Notes: generated by a model not told the origin, from the sequence alone. DNA of 64,000 nucleotides from an uncultured Clostridia bacterium (GCA_937894675.1 CALCQO010000001.1:1-64000); one strand, 5' to 3'; counted from the first letter of the stretch, positions 9,309 through 17,845 are shown. A program made the numbers and translations.

Positions 9309-9337
9309 AGGATATCATAGGCCTTACAATTTGTAAA
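9309..9337 (-). promoter_or_regulatory. Possible internal promoter with operator palindrome
   Basis: On the minus strand TTTACA (9337-9332), a 17-base spacer and TATCCT (9314-9309) resemble a sigma-A promoter in front of the YidC-TagF gene. A palindrome TTACAA-T-TTGTAA at 9324-9336 overlaps the -35 box, as an operator would. The 170-base gap after the cytidylyltransferase gene supports a separate start here. Confidence 0.4.
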
Positions 9338-9380
9338 GCATTTTGCAAAGTAAGAGGGCGCTTTTCAGGTAAGGAACTGC

Positions 9381-10298
9381 CTATACATCGTAGCTTTTGT
9401 CCAGTGCTTTCAGCTCGTTGTATGTATCGATTTCCACCACGTCCTCAGGGGTGCAGACGCGAATCTCAACAGCATATTCGTTGGGAAACACCACAAAGGG
9501 CACCTGGTCCCAGAATCGTTCCTTCCCGCCGGGCAGTTCATATGCCTGCTTGATGTGCTCAGCCAGTTTAGCCCCATCCATTTCACTCCAGTAGGAGATA
9601 CCAACTTCCTGGTAGCAATTGAGGCCGCCAACCTGCTGGCTCTCAATAATACCGTTACGCACAACAAAGCACCAGTCATCTGTTCTCTCCGCCCAAATAC
9701 CCAGGAAGTTGGAGCGGTATTGGTATTTCTGGATAATCGCGGGATTGGACACCAGCAAATCCGCCTCGAAAACATAGGCGCTGGATAGCAAATAACGGGC
9801 GCACATGGCTGAGGAGATATTGTTTGTTTCGTTATAGGCAGGGTTCTCAATAAATCGGATCATGGGATATTTGTAGAGCAACTGATCAAACTGCTCCGCC
9901 AGATAGCCGCGAACGATAACGATATCTTTTATGCCCGCAGCCAGCACGGCATCCAACAAGGTATCAATGATTCGTTTGCCATTTACACGCACCAAGGGCT
10001 TGGGCGTATTCAGGGTAACTGGAACAAGGCGCGTACCAAAGCCGGCGGCAATGAACACTGCCCGCTTGACCCGGTAAGGCTCCAGGGCATCCATGCCGGC
10101 GTGTGTAATGCGCCCTTTGCTTACCAAGCCCATTTCCGTCAGGGAGACTATTGTCCTATTGATGGTGCCCAGGGAACGGTTCATGGCGCTGGCGAGTTCT
10201 CGTTGAGACAGCCGTGCCTCAGACTGTTCCAATAGCACCAGCGCATCAAATTGGGTTCTGCTCAGGCCGGCAGCCGCGGTCTCCTGGTTATGTACCAT
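9381..10298 (-). CDS. HTH domain fused to LicC/PntC-like cytidylyltransferase
   Basis: A 305-residue protein. Residues about 1-75 form a winged-helix DNA-binding domain of MarR-like appearance (SQRELASAMNRSLGTINRTIVSL). Residues 79-300 form a nucleotidyltransferase of the LicC type: AAGFGTRLVP (84-93), PKPL (99-102), NETNNISS (156-163), the metal ligand in FEAD (177-180) and the second in VEIDTYNEL (288-296). Relatives make CDP-choline or, in phosphonate pathways, CMP-aminoethylphosphonate. Start ATG has GGGGAGG ten bases upstream. There is no LicA choline kinase in the cluster, while the next genes encode an aminoethylphosphonate/iron-type importer, so a phosphonate substrate needing no kinase is plausible. 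The HTH may make it autoregulatory. Confidence 0.88.
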   Translation of the reverse strand: MVHNQETAAAGLSRTQFDALVLLEQSEARLSQRELASAMNRSLGTINRTIVSLTEMGLVSKGRITHAGMDALEPYRVKRAVFIAAGFGTRLVPVTLNTPKPLVRVNGKRIIDTLLDAVLAAGIKDIVIVRGYLAEQFDQLLYKYPMIRFIENPAYNETNNISSAMCARYLLSSAYVFEADLLVSNPAIIQKYQYRSNFLGIWAERTDDWCFVVRNGIIESQQVGGLNCYQEVGISYWSEMDGAKLAEHIKQAYELPGGKERFWDQVPFVVFPNEYAVEIRVCTPEDVVEIDTYNELKALDKSYDV

Positions 10299-10376
10299 GG
10301 TTGTGATACCTCCCCTTGATTGTGTCTGACAAACTCACTGTGTACTCAAGGCAATCCTGAGGCACAATGACCATCT

Positions 10377-12005
10377 TCATGTGCTTTTCTTGGTTATACC
10401 ACGCTTGATCAGGTATACAGCAGCCTTCACAGTCATGTTGATAAAAAGAATGATGACGGATACGAAGGCGGCGCTCTCCAGCTGCATTTGGCCTTCAAAC
10501 TGCGTAATCATAAGCGCGACAGGCTTGATTGATACCGTCGCCAGGAAGGACACCGCGGATATGGTCATCATGGAATTGACGAAGAAATAGGAAAGCATTT
10601 CAAGAATGGTGCCTGCTGACTGCGGGAGAAGCACATCCCGGAAAACCTTCAGCCTGCTGATGCCAAGTGTGGCACCTACAGCTTCCAAATTGGGATTCAG
10701 CTTCCCGAAAGTATTGTACATCATCAGGTAGGGCGATGAAAAAAAGTGCATCATATTAACCAGTATGAGAATTGCAAAGGTGCCGTAAATCAGCGTCCCT
10801 TTGAAGAAGAGGATGTAGGAAAGGCCCAGCACAATGCCCGGCACTGCCAGTGAGGAGATGGAGAGCAAGTGCAGCAGTTTGGAGTCCTTTGAAGGCCTCC
10901 GAGCGGTGAGGTATGACAGGAATGTGGCGAGCGCAGTCCCCAGCACAGCAACAAACACGGCGATGAGGAGAGAGTTTCTCAGGTAAGTGCCCACATGCAT
11001 ATCCAACGCTTGTGCAATGTTAGCCAGGGAGAAGCTCATGTCGACAGGATACTTGCCGACAACAGAAATGTAGGCGAACATGCCAATGGGCAGAATGATG
11101 GCTATGCCAGTGAATATACTGACAACGACAGCTATGCCGTCGCGTATGCGCGAGGGTTTCAGCTCAAATGGTTTGGTGACAAATGCGGCATTGCCCCGGT
11201 CGCGATTCAGAATATCCAATATGCAGGCAACCAGCGCAGGCGCCAGTAAAATCAGTCCAATGAGACTGCCCTTCCCAAAGTCCAGCATGCCAATGACGTC
11301 CTGGTACATAACAACGGGCAATGTGCTGTACTTGCCGCCAATCATCAGCGGCACGCCGTAGTCCGTCACAATCATGGCAAAGGTGGCAAAAACAACCGAA
11401 ATCAAAGGTTTTCTCAGATAGGGCAAGGTGATGGCAGTAAACCTGTTCCACACCGGAATGCCCAGCACCTGGGCAGCTTCATAGGGCGTGCTGTCCTCAT
11501 AGCGAAGCACGTCGTACAGCATCAGGAAGGCAACCGGAAATGAGTACATAACTGAGCCGGTCACGATGCCCCAGAAGCCGTATATGGTACCGCTTAAGCC
11601 CAGCAGGTTGCGGAGAATGCCGTTGCTGCCAAACAAGATAATCATGCCCATGCCGTGTGAAATGGAGGGTATCAGCATGGGCAGCGCAAAGAGCACAGTG
11701 AGCAAGCCCCTGTACCGGATTCGGGTCCGGGTGATGCACCAGGCCAACAGGGCCGCCCAGCTGACTGAAATAGCTGTGGCCAAACTTGAGACGGTAATTG
11801 ACTGGCGCAGGGCTTTGACAAAAGTGCGGGAGGAGAGGATCCTTGCCACATCCACATGCGCAATGTTGGAGAGCATGCTGATCATGGGCAAAACGATGGC
11901 GACCGCCCAGAAAAGATAGACGCTTAGTTTAAGCGCGCCATACGCCGCCTTCCTGACGTCAGCTGAGGACTGCTTCCCATTCACTTTAGGGGAGATAACA
12001 ATCAC
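10377..12005 (-). CDS. ABC transporter permease, fused double-domain (AEP/iron(III) type)
   Basis: A 542-residue permease containing two binding-protein-dependent permease domains in one chain, as in FbpB/AfuB and PhnU-PhnV-like systems. There are about twelve membrane segments. EAA-type loops are visible at PYEAAQVLGIPVWNRFTAI (first half) and NLEAVGATLGISRLKVFRDV (second half), which contact the ATPase. The start is a GTG overlapping the ATPase stop (GTGA), so translation is coupled. It forms one importer with the ATPase and binding protein encoded immediately upstream. The substrate, iron(III) or 2-aminoethylphosphonate, cannot be read from the permease alone; the neighbours favour the phosphonate. 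Confidence 0.9.
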   Translation of the reverse strand: MIVISPKVNGKQSSADVRKAAYGALKLSVYLFWAVAIVLPMISMLSNIAHVDVARILSSRTFVKALRQSITVSSLATAISVSWAALLAWCITRTRIRYRGLLTVLFALPMLIPSISHGMGMIILFGSNGILRNLLGLSGTIYGFWGIVTGSVMYSFPVAFLMLYDVLRYEDSTPYEAAQVLGIPVWNRFTAITLPYLRKPLISVVFATFAMIVTDYGVPLMIGGKYSTLPVVMYQDVIGMLDFGKGSLIGLILLAPALVACILDILNRDRGNAAFVTKPFELKPSRIRDGIAVVVSIFTGIAIILPIGMFAYISVVGKYPVDMSFSLANIAQALDMHVGTYLRNSLLIAVFVAVLGTALATFLSYLTARRPSKDSKLLHLLSISSLAVPGIVLGLSYILFFKGTLIYGTFAILILVNMMHFFSSPYLMMYNTFGKLNPNLEAVGATLGISRLKVFRDVLLPQSAGTILEMLSYFFVNSMMTISAVSFLATVSIKPVALMITQFEGQMQLESAAFVSVIILFINMTVKAAVYLIKRGITKKST

Positions 12006-12838
12006 TGCTTGCCCTCCGCATTTGCGCTGTCCCGCGGATATCCGGGCAAATCAGCGTACTGAATCAGGGAGTCAATCTTTATCTGTAAATTTTTGAGCAC
12101 AAACTGCCGCACATATTCATCAGCAGGGGCGGCAACAATGTTGTGCGGGGTATCCAGCTGATGGATGACGCCTTCCCCCATCACCATGATTCGATCAGAC
12201 AAGGCGAATGCCTCTTCCTGATCATGGGTGATGTATATCATGGTGCTGCCGAACTTTTTCTGCAGCGCCTTTAACTCCAAACGCAGAGAGAGTCTGGTAT
12301 CCACATCCAGGGCAGACATGGGCTCGTCAAAGAGAATAATCTCGGGATGAAGCGCCAGGGTACGGGCAATGGCAACCCGCTGCTGCTGCCCGCCTGAAAG
12401 CTTGTGCGGTTTCTTGCCCATGTGCTCCTGGAGTCCGACAATAGTCAGCATTTCCCTCGCTACATCGGCAGCTTGCGCCTTCGTCTCCGGGCGCTGCTTC
12501 AGCGCGTACTCCACATTACCAAGCACGGTCATGTTTTCAAACAGGGCGTAATTCTGAAATACGATGCCCATGCCCCGCTGCGCTGGCGGCAAATTCGATA
12601 TATCTTGCCCATCTTTGAGGATGCGACCCTCATCTGCCTGAGCAAGGCCGATGAGTATGCGCAGGATGGTTGTTTTTCCGCAGCCTGACGGGCCAAGGAT
12701 GGAGAGAAACTCTCCATCCTTGACCGTAAAGCTGACACCCCTGAGTACTTCGCTTGCGCCAAAGGACTTGCTAAGGTTCTCAATGACCAATTTATCCTTT
12801 GACTGCGCGGACTTGTCCTGATTTTCCGTTACATTCAT
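12002..12838 (-). CDS. ABC transporter ATP-binding protein (AEP/iron(III)/polyamine type)
   Basis: A 278-residue ATPase with Walker A GPSGCGKTT (about 54-62), a Q-loop in VFQNYALF, signature LSGGQQQRVAIARTLA (about 148-163), Walker B IILFDEPMSALD and the switch histidine in YITHDQEEA. It has the CUT2/FbpC/PotA-like order, with only a short C-terminal extension where a TOBE domain would be. It energises import with the fused permease encoded four bases downstream. The start ATG at 12838 has only a weak purine-rich site (GAAGGGA) further upstream. Confidence 0.93.
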   Translation of the reverse strand: MNVTENQDKSAQSKDKLVIENLSKSFGASEVLRGVSFTVKDGEFLSILGPSGCGKTTILRILIGLAQADEGRILKDGQDISNLPPAQRGMGIVFQNYALFENMTVLGNVEYALKQRPETKAQAADVAREMLTIVGLQEHMGKKPHKLSGGQQQRVAIARTLALHPEIILFDEPMSALDVDTRLSLRLELKALQKKFGSTMIYITHDQEEAFALSDRIMVMGEGVIHQLDTPHNIVAAPADEYVRQFVLKNLQIKIDSLIQYADLPGYPRDSANAEGKQ

Positions 12839-12904
12839 GCTCTGACAGATTGTCCCTTCGGTTTATGCTGAAGTTCTTTGAATTCAATTATTTTGCGTGA
12901 TGAA

Positions 12905-13924
12905 TCAGTGCTCCCACAGATCCAGCAGACGCAGTTTCTCCTCGGTCGTGTTATTCTCCATATTTGCATAGGGAATATTCTGAGGATAGTTCTCTACCTC
13001 AAAAACCTTGTCGGTGTAAATCTGCTCAGGGTAGTACAGTGCCTTATCCTCATCCACCAAGGTAGTGTAGAAGAAATCGAACACTTCCCGCACGGCCGGC
13101 TTATTCTGCTTGCCTTCAATCATAGCATAGCCATACAGCGAACTTGGGGAACCCTCTTCGAAATAGAGGATCTTTAGATTGACGCCGTTATTGAGCTGCG
13201 TAACTGCCTGCGCAGTCATCCCAAGACCGACGGCAACTTCGCCCTGCACCAGCGCATTCACAGGGCCGGAGCCTGAGGAGGTGAACTGCAGGATGTTCTC
13301 AGCCAAACCATCAAAGTACTCGAAGGCAGCTTCTTCGCCCCAGGCATTTACCAGGCTCTTCAAGAACATATAGCCAGTACCGGAAGACTTTGGGTTGGGC
13401 ATGGATATCAGCCCGTTGTACTGGGCATCCAACAAGTCGGTATAGTTGCTGGGCTCCTTTAGGTTTTTCTCGGCCAGAACATCCAGGTTGACAATGATTG
13501 CGCCACCGTTGCGGGTTTCAGGCAGATACTTACCGTTCTTCGACCTGGTATCCTCCATAAAAACGGATTGATCATACTGTGAAACATCAGCAAATATCGG
13601 CTCAAGCAGGCTGATGTATCCGTAATCTACATCAAAAGCGATGTCACACTCTGTTTGTGTCCCCTCAGCCTGCAACTTGGCTGCCATGTTACCCGTGGGC
13701 ATGTAATCTATGACAATCTCATAGTCGGGAAATTGCTCGGCCAGCCGCTTGCTGAAGTACGCATTCCTGTACTCCTCAGCGCCGGAGTATATCACGACAC
13801 GCTTGCTGTCCTCCTGGGCATTCGCCGGTACAAGGAAACCTAATGAGACGCAGCAAAGAGATGCGATCAAGACCAGAGAAATCAAGCGCCAGCTTATGCG
13901 GCGCATTCCATACATCGAAGCCAT
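12905..13924 (-). CDS. ABC transporter substrate-binding protein (AEP/iron(III) family)
   Basis: A 339-residue secreted binding protein with a signal peptide ending near ANAQE (about residues 36-40 of the chain) and no clear lipobox. The mature part starts KRVVIYSGAEEYRNAYF, typical of the family holding FbpA and PhnS (SBP_bac_6-like), and continues with DIAFDVDYGYISLLEPI and NPKSSGTGYMFL. The consecutive tyrosine pair that binds iron in FbpA is not obvious at the expected region (SPSSLYGYAMIEG), which weakens an iron assignment. The ATG at 13924 has AGGAGGG seven bases upstream; a TTG two codons earlier is too close to that site. First gene of the leftward cluster, behind a good promoter. 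Confidence 0.88.
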   Translation of the reverse strand: MASMYGMRRISWRLISLVLIASLCCVSLGFLVPANAQEDSKRVVIYSGAEEYRNAYFSKRLAEQFPDYEIVIDYMPTGNMAAKLQAEGTQTECDIAFDVDYGYISLLEPIFADVSQYDQSVFMEDTRSKNGKYLPETRNGGAIIVNLDVLAEKNLKEPSNYTDLLDAQYNGLISMPNPKSSGTGYMFLKSLVNAWGEEAAFEYFDGLAENILQFTSSGSGPVNALVQGEVAVGLGMTAQAVTQLNNGVNLKILYFEEGSPSSLYGYAMIEGKQNKPAVREVFDFFYTTLVDEDKALYYPEQIYTDKVFEVENYPQNIPYANMENNTTEEKLRLLDLWEH

Positions 13925-13953
13925 AACCAAACCCTCCTGTTCATTTTCTGGGA

Positions 13954-13982
13954 ATTATACCAGACATTTGAACAAACATCAA
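13954..13982 (-). promoter_or_regulatory. Sigma-A-type promoter of the leftward envelope cluster
   Basis: On the minus strand TTGATG (13982-13977), a 17-base spacer ending in TGG, and a perfect TATAAT (13959-13954) form a strong promoter with extended -10. It lies about 30 bases before the binding-protein start and probably drives the seven genes down to 2898. Confidence 0.75.
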
Positions 13983-14234
13983 TGGTTTCCAATCATAAAA
14001 AGGGAAGGAAGCAGCCACAAGTGTTCTGGTGAATGAGATAGCATTTCAAGAAGCAGTATAATCCAAAGTAATGACAAGTATATTGGCAGAGTTCTGCGAT
14101 GTTATGCGGAAACCCTAAGATCTTTTTACGGGATTGGATCATAATTGTATGGATACCGCTTTATTCCAGGAAATGAGCCGATTTTTAACGGTAATAATTT
14201 GAGGCGAAATCCGGGTGTTTGTAAGGCAACAAAC

Positions 14235-14310
14235 GGTGCGGGGGCATCGAGGGTAGAGCACCTGACTTGTAATCAGGGTGGCCCGGTTTCGAGTCCCTGA
14301 AGGCGCACCA
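14235..14310 (+). tRNA. Degenerate tRNA-Thr(TGT)-like sequence
   Basis: The 3' two thirds look like tRNA-Thr: GGTAGAGC, anticodon stem CCTGA/TCAGG with loop CTTGTAA (anticodon TGT at 14268-14270), TTCGAGTCC of the T arm, and an encoded CCA at the end. The 5' acceptor strand and D-arm strand do not pair with their partners (the 3' end calls for GCGCCTT at the 5' end), and the T stem has mismatches. A terminator follows at once. It is probably a pseudogene or an integration scar, not a functional tRNA. Confidence 0.5.
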
Positions 14311-14312
14311 GG

Positions 14313-14346
14313 AAAATCGTTGATTGATAGAATCAGCGATTTTTTG
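14313..14346 (+). terminator. Terminator after the tRNA-Thr-like sequence
   Basis: Arms AAAATCGTTGATT and AATCAGCGATTTT pair fully with one G-T wobble, and the T run continues to TTTTTT. It starts two bases after the CCA of the tRNA-like sequence, which suggests the locus was once a transcribed tRNA gene. Confidence 0.75.
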
Positions 14347-14458
14347 CTTTTCACGAACAACGAATCGTTTATGAAAATACTTGCCTATGCCGGTGCTATG
14401 ATGCGCCTTTTGACACCATCCCCCGCATGTGCTGTTCTGCGCATAGAACCTGAATGGT

Positions 14459-14483
14459 TGGTGCCGATCGGGAATTGGACCTC
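14459..14483 (-). other. tRNA 3'-end-like fragment
   Basis: Read on the minus strand, the segment ends in CCCGATCGGCACCA, which resembles a tRNA T-arm half, acceptor strand and encoded CCA. No matching 5' part is present beyond it. It may be a decayed tRNA or the att remnant of a lost element. Confidence 0.3.
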
Positions 14484-14489
14484 AGTACG

Positions 14490-14515
14490 CCCGAACCGAT
14501 TTCGGGTTCTTTTTT
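14490..14515 (+). terminator. Small hairpin with T run
   Basis: CCCGAA and TTCGGG pair around a five-base loop and are followed by TTCTTTTTTG. No gene ends just upstream, so its purpose is unclear; it may belong to a lost transcript. Confidence 0.45.
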
Positions 14516-14812
14516 GTTTGAGGGAAAGGTACATGGCGTGATTTTCAATCGTTCCTTGCTGCCCATTAGAATCATGAGCTGTACTTTGTATAGATTCAGC
14601 GCTTCAAAACATCTGCACGCCCGCGGAGGAAATGTTCCATACAAAGAGAATACAAAAACAAGGCAAAAAAGGAGGATTTTGCAAGATTTTTCAAGAAAAA
14701 TGAGTAGACTGGCTAAACACCGTATGTTAATATTTAGAATAACCTATTGAAAACTGTTCCGTTGCGCCAGCAGGTCTTTGGGACAGAATCCATGTGACAC
14801 CGGAGGTAGCCG

Positions 14813-17773
14813 ATGAAAACATGCAGCAAAACTCCCATGCTGGTGGTGCTTTTCTTCCTGTTGATATTCTTTGCCCTTGGGGGGCTTGCGTCGCAGCCTG
14901 CTGAGATCCCCCCGGGGCACAACAGCGTTGCCATTACCGTACTCAAGGAGGATCCGGCGGACCCCTCCGGCTGGTCGCCTGTCAGCGATATGGTGGTGAA
15001 AGTGTTCAGCGCTTCCGAATTTATGAACTATGCGGACGGTGTTACACGAAGCGATGGCACCCTCACCCTGGATGGCTTTCACGATGGATACCACGCCGTC
15101 TTCCTTCCCTATGCCGACGAATCAGAGCACCCGGTCTTTGCCACCCACATGCTGGATGTAATCCGTTTCGTAGTCAAGCTGGACCCGGTTACCCGCCATC
15201 AGGAGGTTACGCTGCGGCTGCCGCTCAAACAGGAAGGCACCGGCGGCGCGCGCCTGCAGGCGGTGTACTATCCGCATCAGTACAACGAGAATTTGAACAT
15301 TCCCATCATGGACAGCCTGATGGAGTACAGCGGCCCCAACGTGGCGGGCATTGAGTACATCATCGGCATGGAAGGCGGCTCATGGCTGATGGAGGATGGA
15401 ACAACCACCACAGATCCCCAGCAGGCCAAGCGCTACATCACCGATGACAGCGGCCAGGTGCTTATCCTTGGGCTGGCGCCGGGGGACTATGTCCTGGGCG
15501 AGCTGAATAATCTGCCGGGCAACCTTGTCCAGCGCAATTGGGACGAGGTTTCTTTCACGGTGTATGAAAACACCATTCTTCCTGTCGATTATGATTATGG
15601 CGGTTTGCTCTATGTGGCAGACCTGCATTCCACCGGTGTAATGAAGATGGGCGAAGATAACCTTATCGCGGGGGCGCAGTTTGTTGTCTACCGCTTAGGG
15701 GAGGATGGAAAGCCTCTTTTCTTGCGCTACGAAACCGGCCTAATACCCGGACAACCTGTGATAGCATCCTACACGCCGTACCAGGAGCAGGCCCACGTCT
15801 TCATATCCCGTGTGCCAAATCTCCCCGTTTTGACCATTCAGGATAGTTTTAGTTTTCTGGTACATGGGCAGATGAGCCATACGGACTATTACTTCCGCGA
15901 AATCGCTCCGCCGCCGGGGTACCTGCCGCTGGAAGAGGACGTACACGACAGAATCGAAGCTTGGAATCCTGATGATTTCCTGGCGAGCCGCATCATCATT
16001 GAAAATAAGCGGGACGAAGCGGCTATTTTGGTGCATAAGGTGCCTGCAAATATTTATGACAGCACTCCGCCTGATTGGCTGAAATCCCTGCCGGGAACGG
16101 AGTTTGTACTCGCACGGGCCAACTTTATTGAGAATCAACCTGAACCGGTGTCCATTTCTTTTCTCACTAGCAATAAACAAGGCGAGGTTTTTTGGAATAC
16201 CCTAAGTGCTGAAGAATATTTTAATGGCTATCCAAAGTACCCGGAAGATCCGGAGTCTACACATGAGGAGTGGTTAGCCTATGAAGCGGCTATTCTCAAG
16301 TATCACCGGACACTGGCTAGGGATTTTGTTTTTAAAGTTGACGCTGTTACCGGCAGCTTCGCTATCCCGGACTACGGCTTGCTATCAGGAGGGGAGCGGT
16401 TACTAACCCCTGGATCATACGGATTGTTTGAAGTAGCCAACCACCCGGGTTTCAGTGGTGGTTCCTATGAATTTGACCTGTCCGAGGGCTCTTCCTTGCC
16501 AACATTAACAGTAGATAACTATTTTGACTACTATGGCTTGTATATTCAAAAGACAGACGCCACAGGGAATGAGACTTTGCCGGGTGCACAGTTCATCATT
16601 GAGGGGTCATTAAGAGGCGGCGGGCAGGTGTTCTTTGGCCCAAATGATGAGTTGGTAACACAGAGAGAAGAAGCCAAAGTCTATGAAACAGATGAATATG
16701 GCGTAATCCATACAGACTTTTATACATATTGGTTATCGGGCTTAGATCATGATCAACCATTGTTAGTGCATGAAGTCGCGGCACCCGATGGCTTTTTCCT
16801 TCCATCAGGCCAACCGCTAACCATCATTGAACAATGGCATCCAAGAGCTTTAAATGATCCCGACCCGCAAGATATTTATCATTCCATGGTGCAAATACGC
16901 AACCAAAAGCTCAACCCCATGCCGGTAAATATCCTGGCCAAGAAGCAATTGGTCAATGGCACACTGGCAGAGGGAGCCTATCAGTTTGAACTGCTCAAGG
17001 ACGGCCAGGTTATCGCCACCGCCAGCAATGACGCGGCGGGCAACATTGTCTTCGAGCAGGTCTGGCTGGTGCCCGACCTGGCGGGTTACAAACTGCAGGT
17101 GCGGGAAGTTATCCCCCAGCCGGCAGACCCCGCCATCGCCTACGACCGGGGCATCAAGGAAATCAACGTGCGGTTCTATCAGCAAACCTTCGAGTTTCCC
17201 ATCAAAGGGCGCTCACCCATGCCGGAAGGCGCCTATTTGATGCTGCTGGATAAGCAACCTCCGGTGTTCGTCAACACCCTGGTGCCGCCAGAGCCCAGCT
17301 ACGCCACCCTGCGGGTGCCCATCAGCGCGCGCAAGGAACTGCGCAACGGCAGGCTGCAGGAAGGGCAGTTCACCTTTGAGCTGGCGGACGCGGCTGGCAA
17401 GGTGATTGCCACCGCCACCAACGCCGCCGACGGCAGCGTTCAGTTCCCTGACCGCACCTTCAGCCGGGTGGTGAGCAACTACCTCTACACCGTGCGGGAG
17501 CAAACGGGCACCCAGCCCCGTATGCACTATGACCAAACGGTTTACAAAGTCTGGGTAACGACCACGGCCCAGAACGGCAGGCTGACCGCCAGCGTTGCCT
17601 ACGAAAAGGACGGCACCCCCTACGATGGGGAGATGGTATTCATCAACCGCCTGGAACTGCCCCCCACTGGCGACGGGCGCGTTCAATACATCATCATACT
17701 GCTGAGCTTATCTGCCGCGGCTGGCAGCCTGGCGCTGCTGACGCGCAGGCGCAGGGAAAACGGACGGGGGTAA
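14813..17773 (+). CDS. SpaA/Cna-B and Spy0128-domain cell-wall-anchored surface protein
   Basis: A 986-residue surface protein with a signal peptide (about 1-30), several SpaA/Cna-B-like modules (for example LYVADLHSTGVMKM and GLYIQKTDATGNETLPGAQF), and two Spy0128-like pilin isopeptide domains near the C-terminus (NILAKKQLVNGTLAEGAYQF and ISARKELRNGRLQEGQFTF). The sorting signal is LPPTG (949-953), then a hydrophobic stretch and a basic tail. Sortase would anchor it to peptidoglycan, and the Lys residues in these domains may form internal isopeptide bonds. GGAGGT precedes the ATG. The middle part (about 16.0-16.9 kb) is visibly more AT-rich than both ends, suggesting mosaic origin. No sortase gene is nearby. 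Confidence 0.9.
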   Translation: MKTCSKTPMLVVLFFLLIFFALGGLASQPAEIPPGHNSVAITVLKEDPADPSGWSPVSDMVVKVFSASEFMNYADGVTRSDGTLTLDGFHDGYHAVFLPYADESEHPVFATHMLDVIRFVVKLDPVTRHQEVTLRLPLKQEGTGGARLQAVYYPHQYNENLNIPIMDSLMEYSGPNVAGIEYIIGMEGGSWLMEDGTTTTDPQQAKRYITDDSGQVLILGLAPGDYVLGELNNLPGNLVQRNWDEVSFTVYENTILPVDYDYGGLLYVADLHSTGVMKMGEDNLIAGAQFVVYRLGEDGKPLFLRYETGLIPGQPVIASYTPYQEQAHVFISRVPNLPVLTIQDSFSFLVHGQMSHTDYYFREIAPPPGYLPLEEDVHDRIEAWNPDDFLASRIIIENKRDEAAILVHKVPANIYDSTPPDWLKSLPGTEFVLARANFIENQPEPVSISFLTSNKQGEVFWNTLSAEEYFNGYPKYPEDPESTHEEWLAYEAAILKYHRTLARDFVFKVDAVTGSFAIPDYGLLSGGERLLTPGSYGLFEVANHPGFSGGSYEFDLSEGSSLPTLTVDNYFDYYGLYIQKTDATGNETLPGAQFIIEGSLRGGGQVFFGPNDELVTQREEAKVYETDEYGVIHTDFYTYWLSGLDHDQPLLVHEVAAPDGFFLPSGQPLTIIEQWHPRALNDPDPQDIYHSMVQIRNQKLNPMPVNILAKKQLVNGTLAEGAYQFELLKDGQVIATASNDAAGNIVFEQVWLVPDLAGYKLQVREVIPQPADPAIAYDRGIKEINVRFYQQTFEFPIKGRSPMPEGAYLMLLDKQPPVFVNTLVPPEPSYATLRVPISARKELRNGRLQEGQFTFELADAAGKVIATATNAADGSVQFPDRTFSRVVSNYLYTVREQTGTQPRMHYDQTVYKVWVTTTAQNGRLTASVAYEKDGTPYDGEMVFINRLELPPTGDGRVQYIIILLSLSAAAGSLALLTRRRRENGRG

Positions 17774-17845
17774 GGTAATGTAAGCTGCCGCCCGGTTTCA
17801 GATTTCCATTAGACCACCATCCTCCATCTTCGATATACTGCAACA

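Larger units (their letters stand above)
13983..14812. other. Non-coding spacer with tRNA remnants and hairpins
   Basis: About 830 bases separate the divergent envelope cluster and the first surface-protein gene. I see no convincing gene. The region holds a tRNA-Thr-like sequence (14235-14310), a minus-strand tRNA 3'-end-like fragment (14459-14483) and two hairpins followed by T runs. Confidence 0.6.

Noticed and set aside
12905..13924. Firm assignment of the importer to iron(III)
   Set aside because: The family covers both iron and aminoethylphosphonate; the FbpA tyrosine pair is not evident and the neighbours fit phosphonate, so the substrate is left open.
14278..14750. Small genes in the 14.0-14.8 kb spacer
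   Set aside because: The frames lack ribosome sites and overlap tRNA-like and hairpin sequences.
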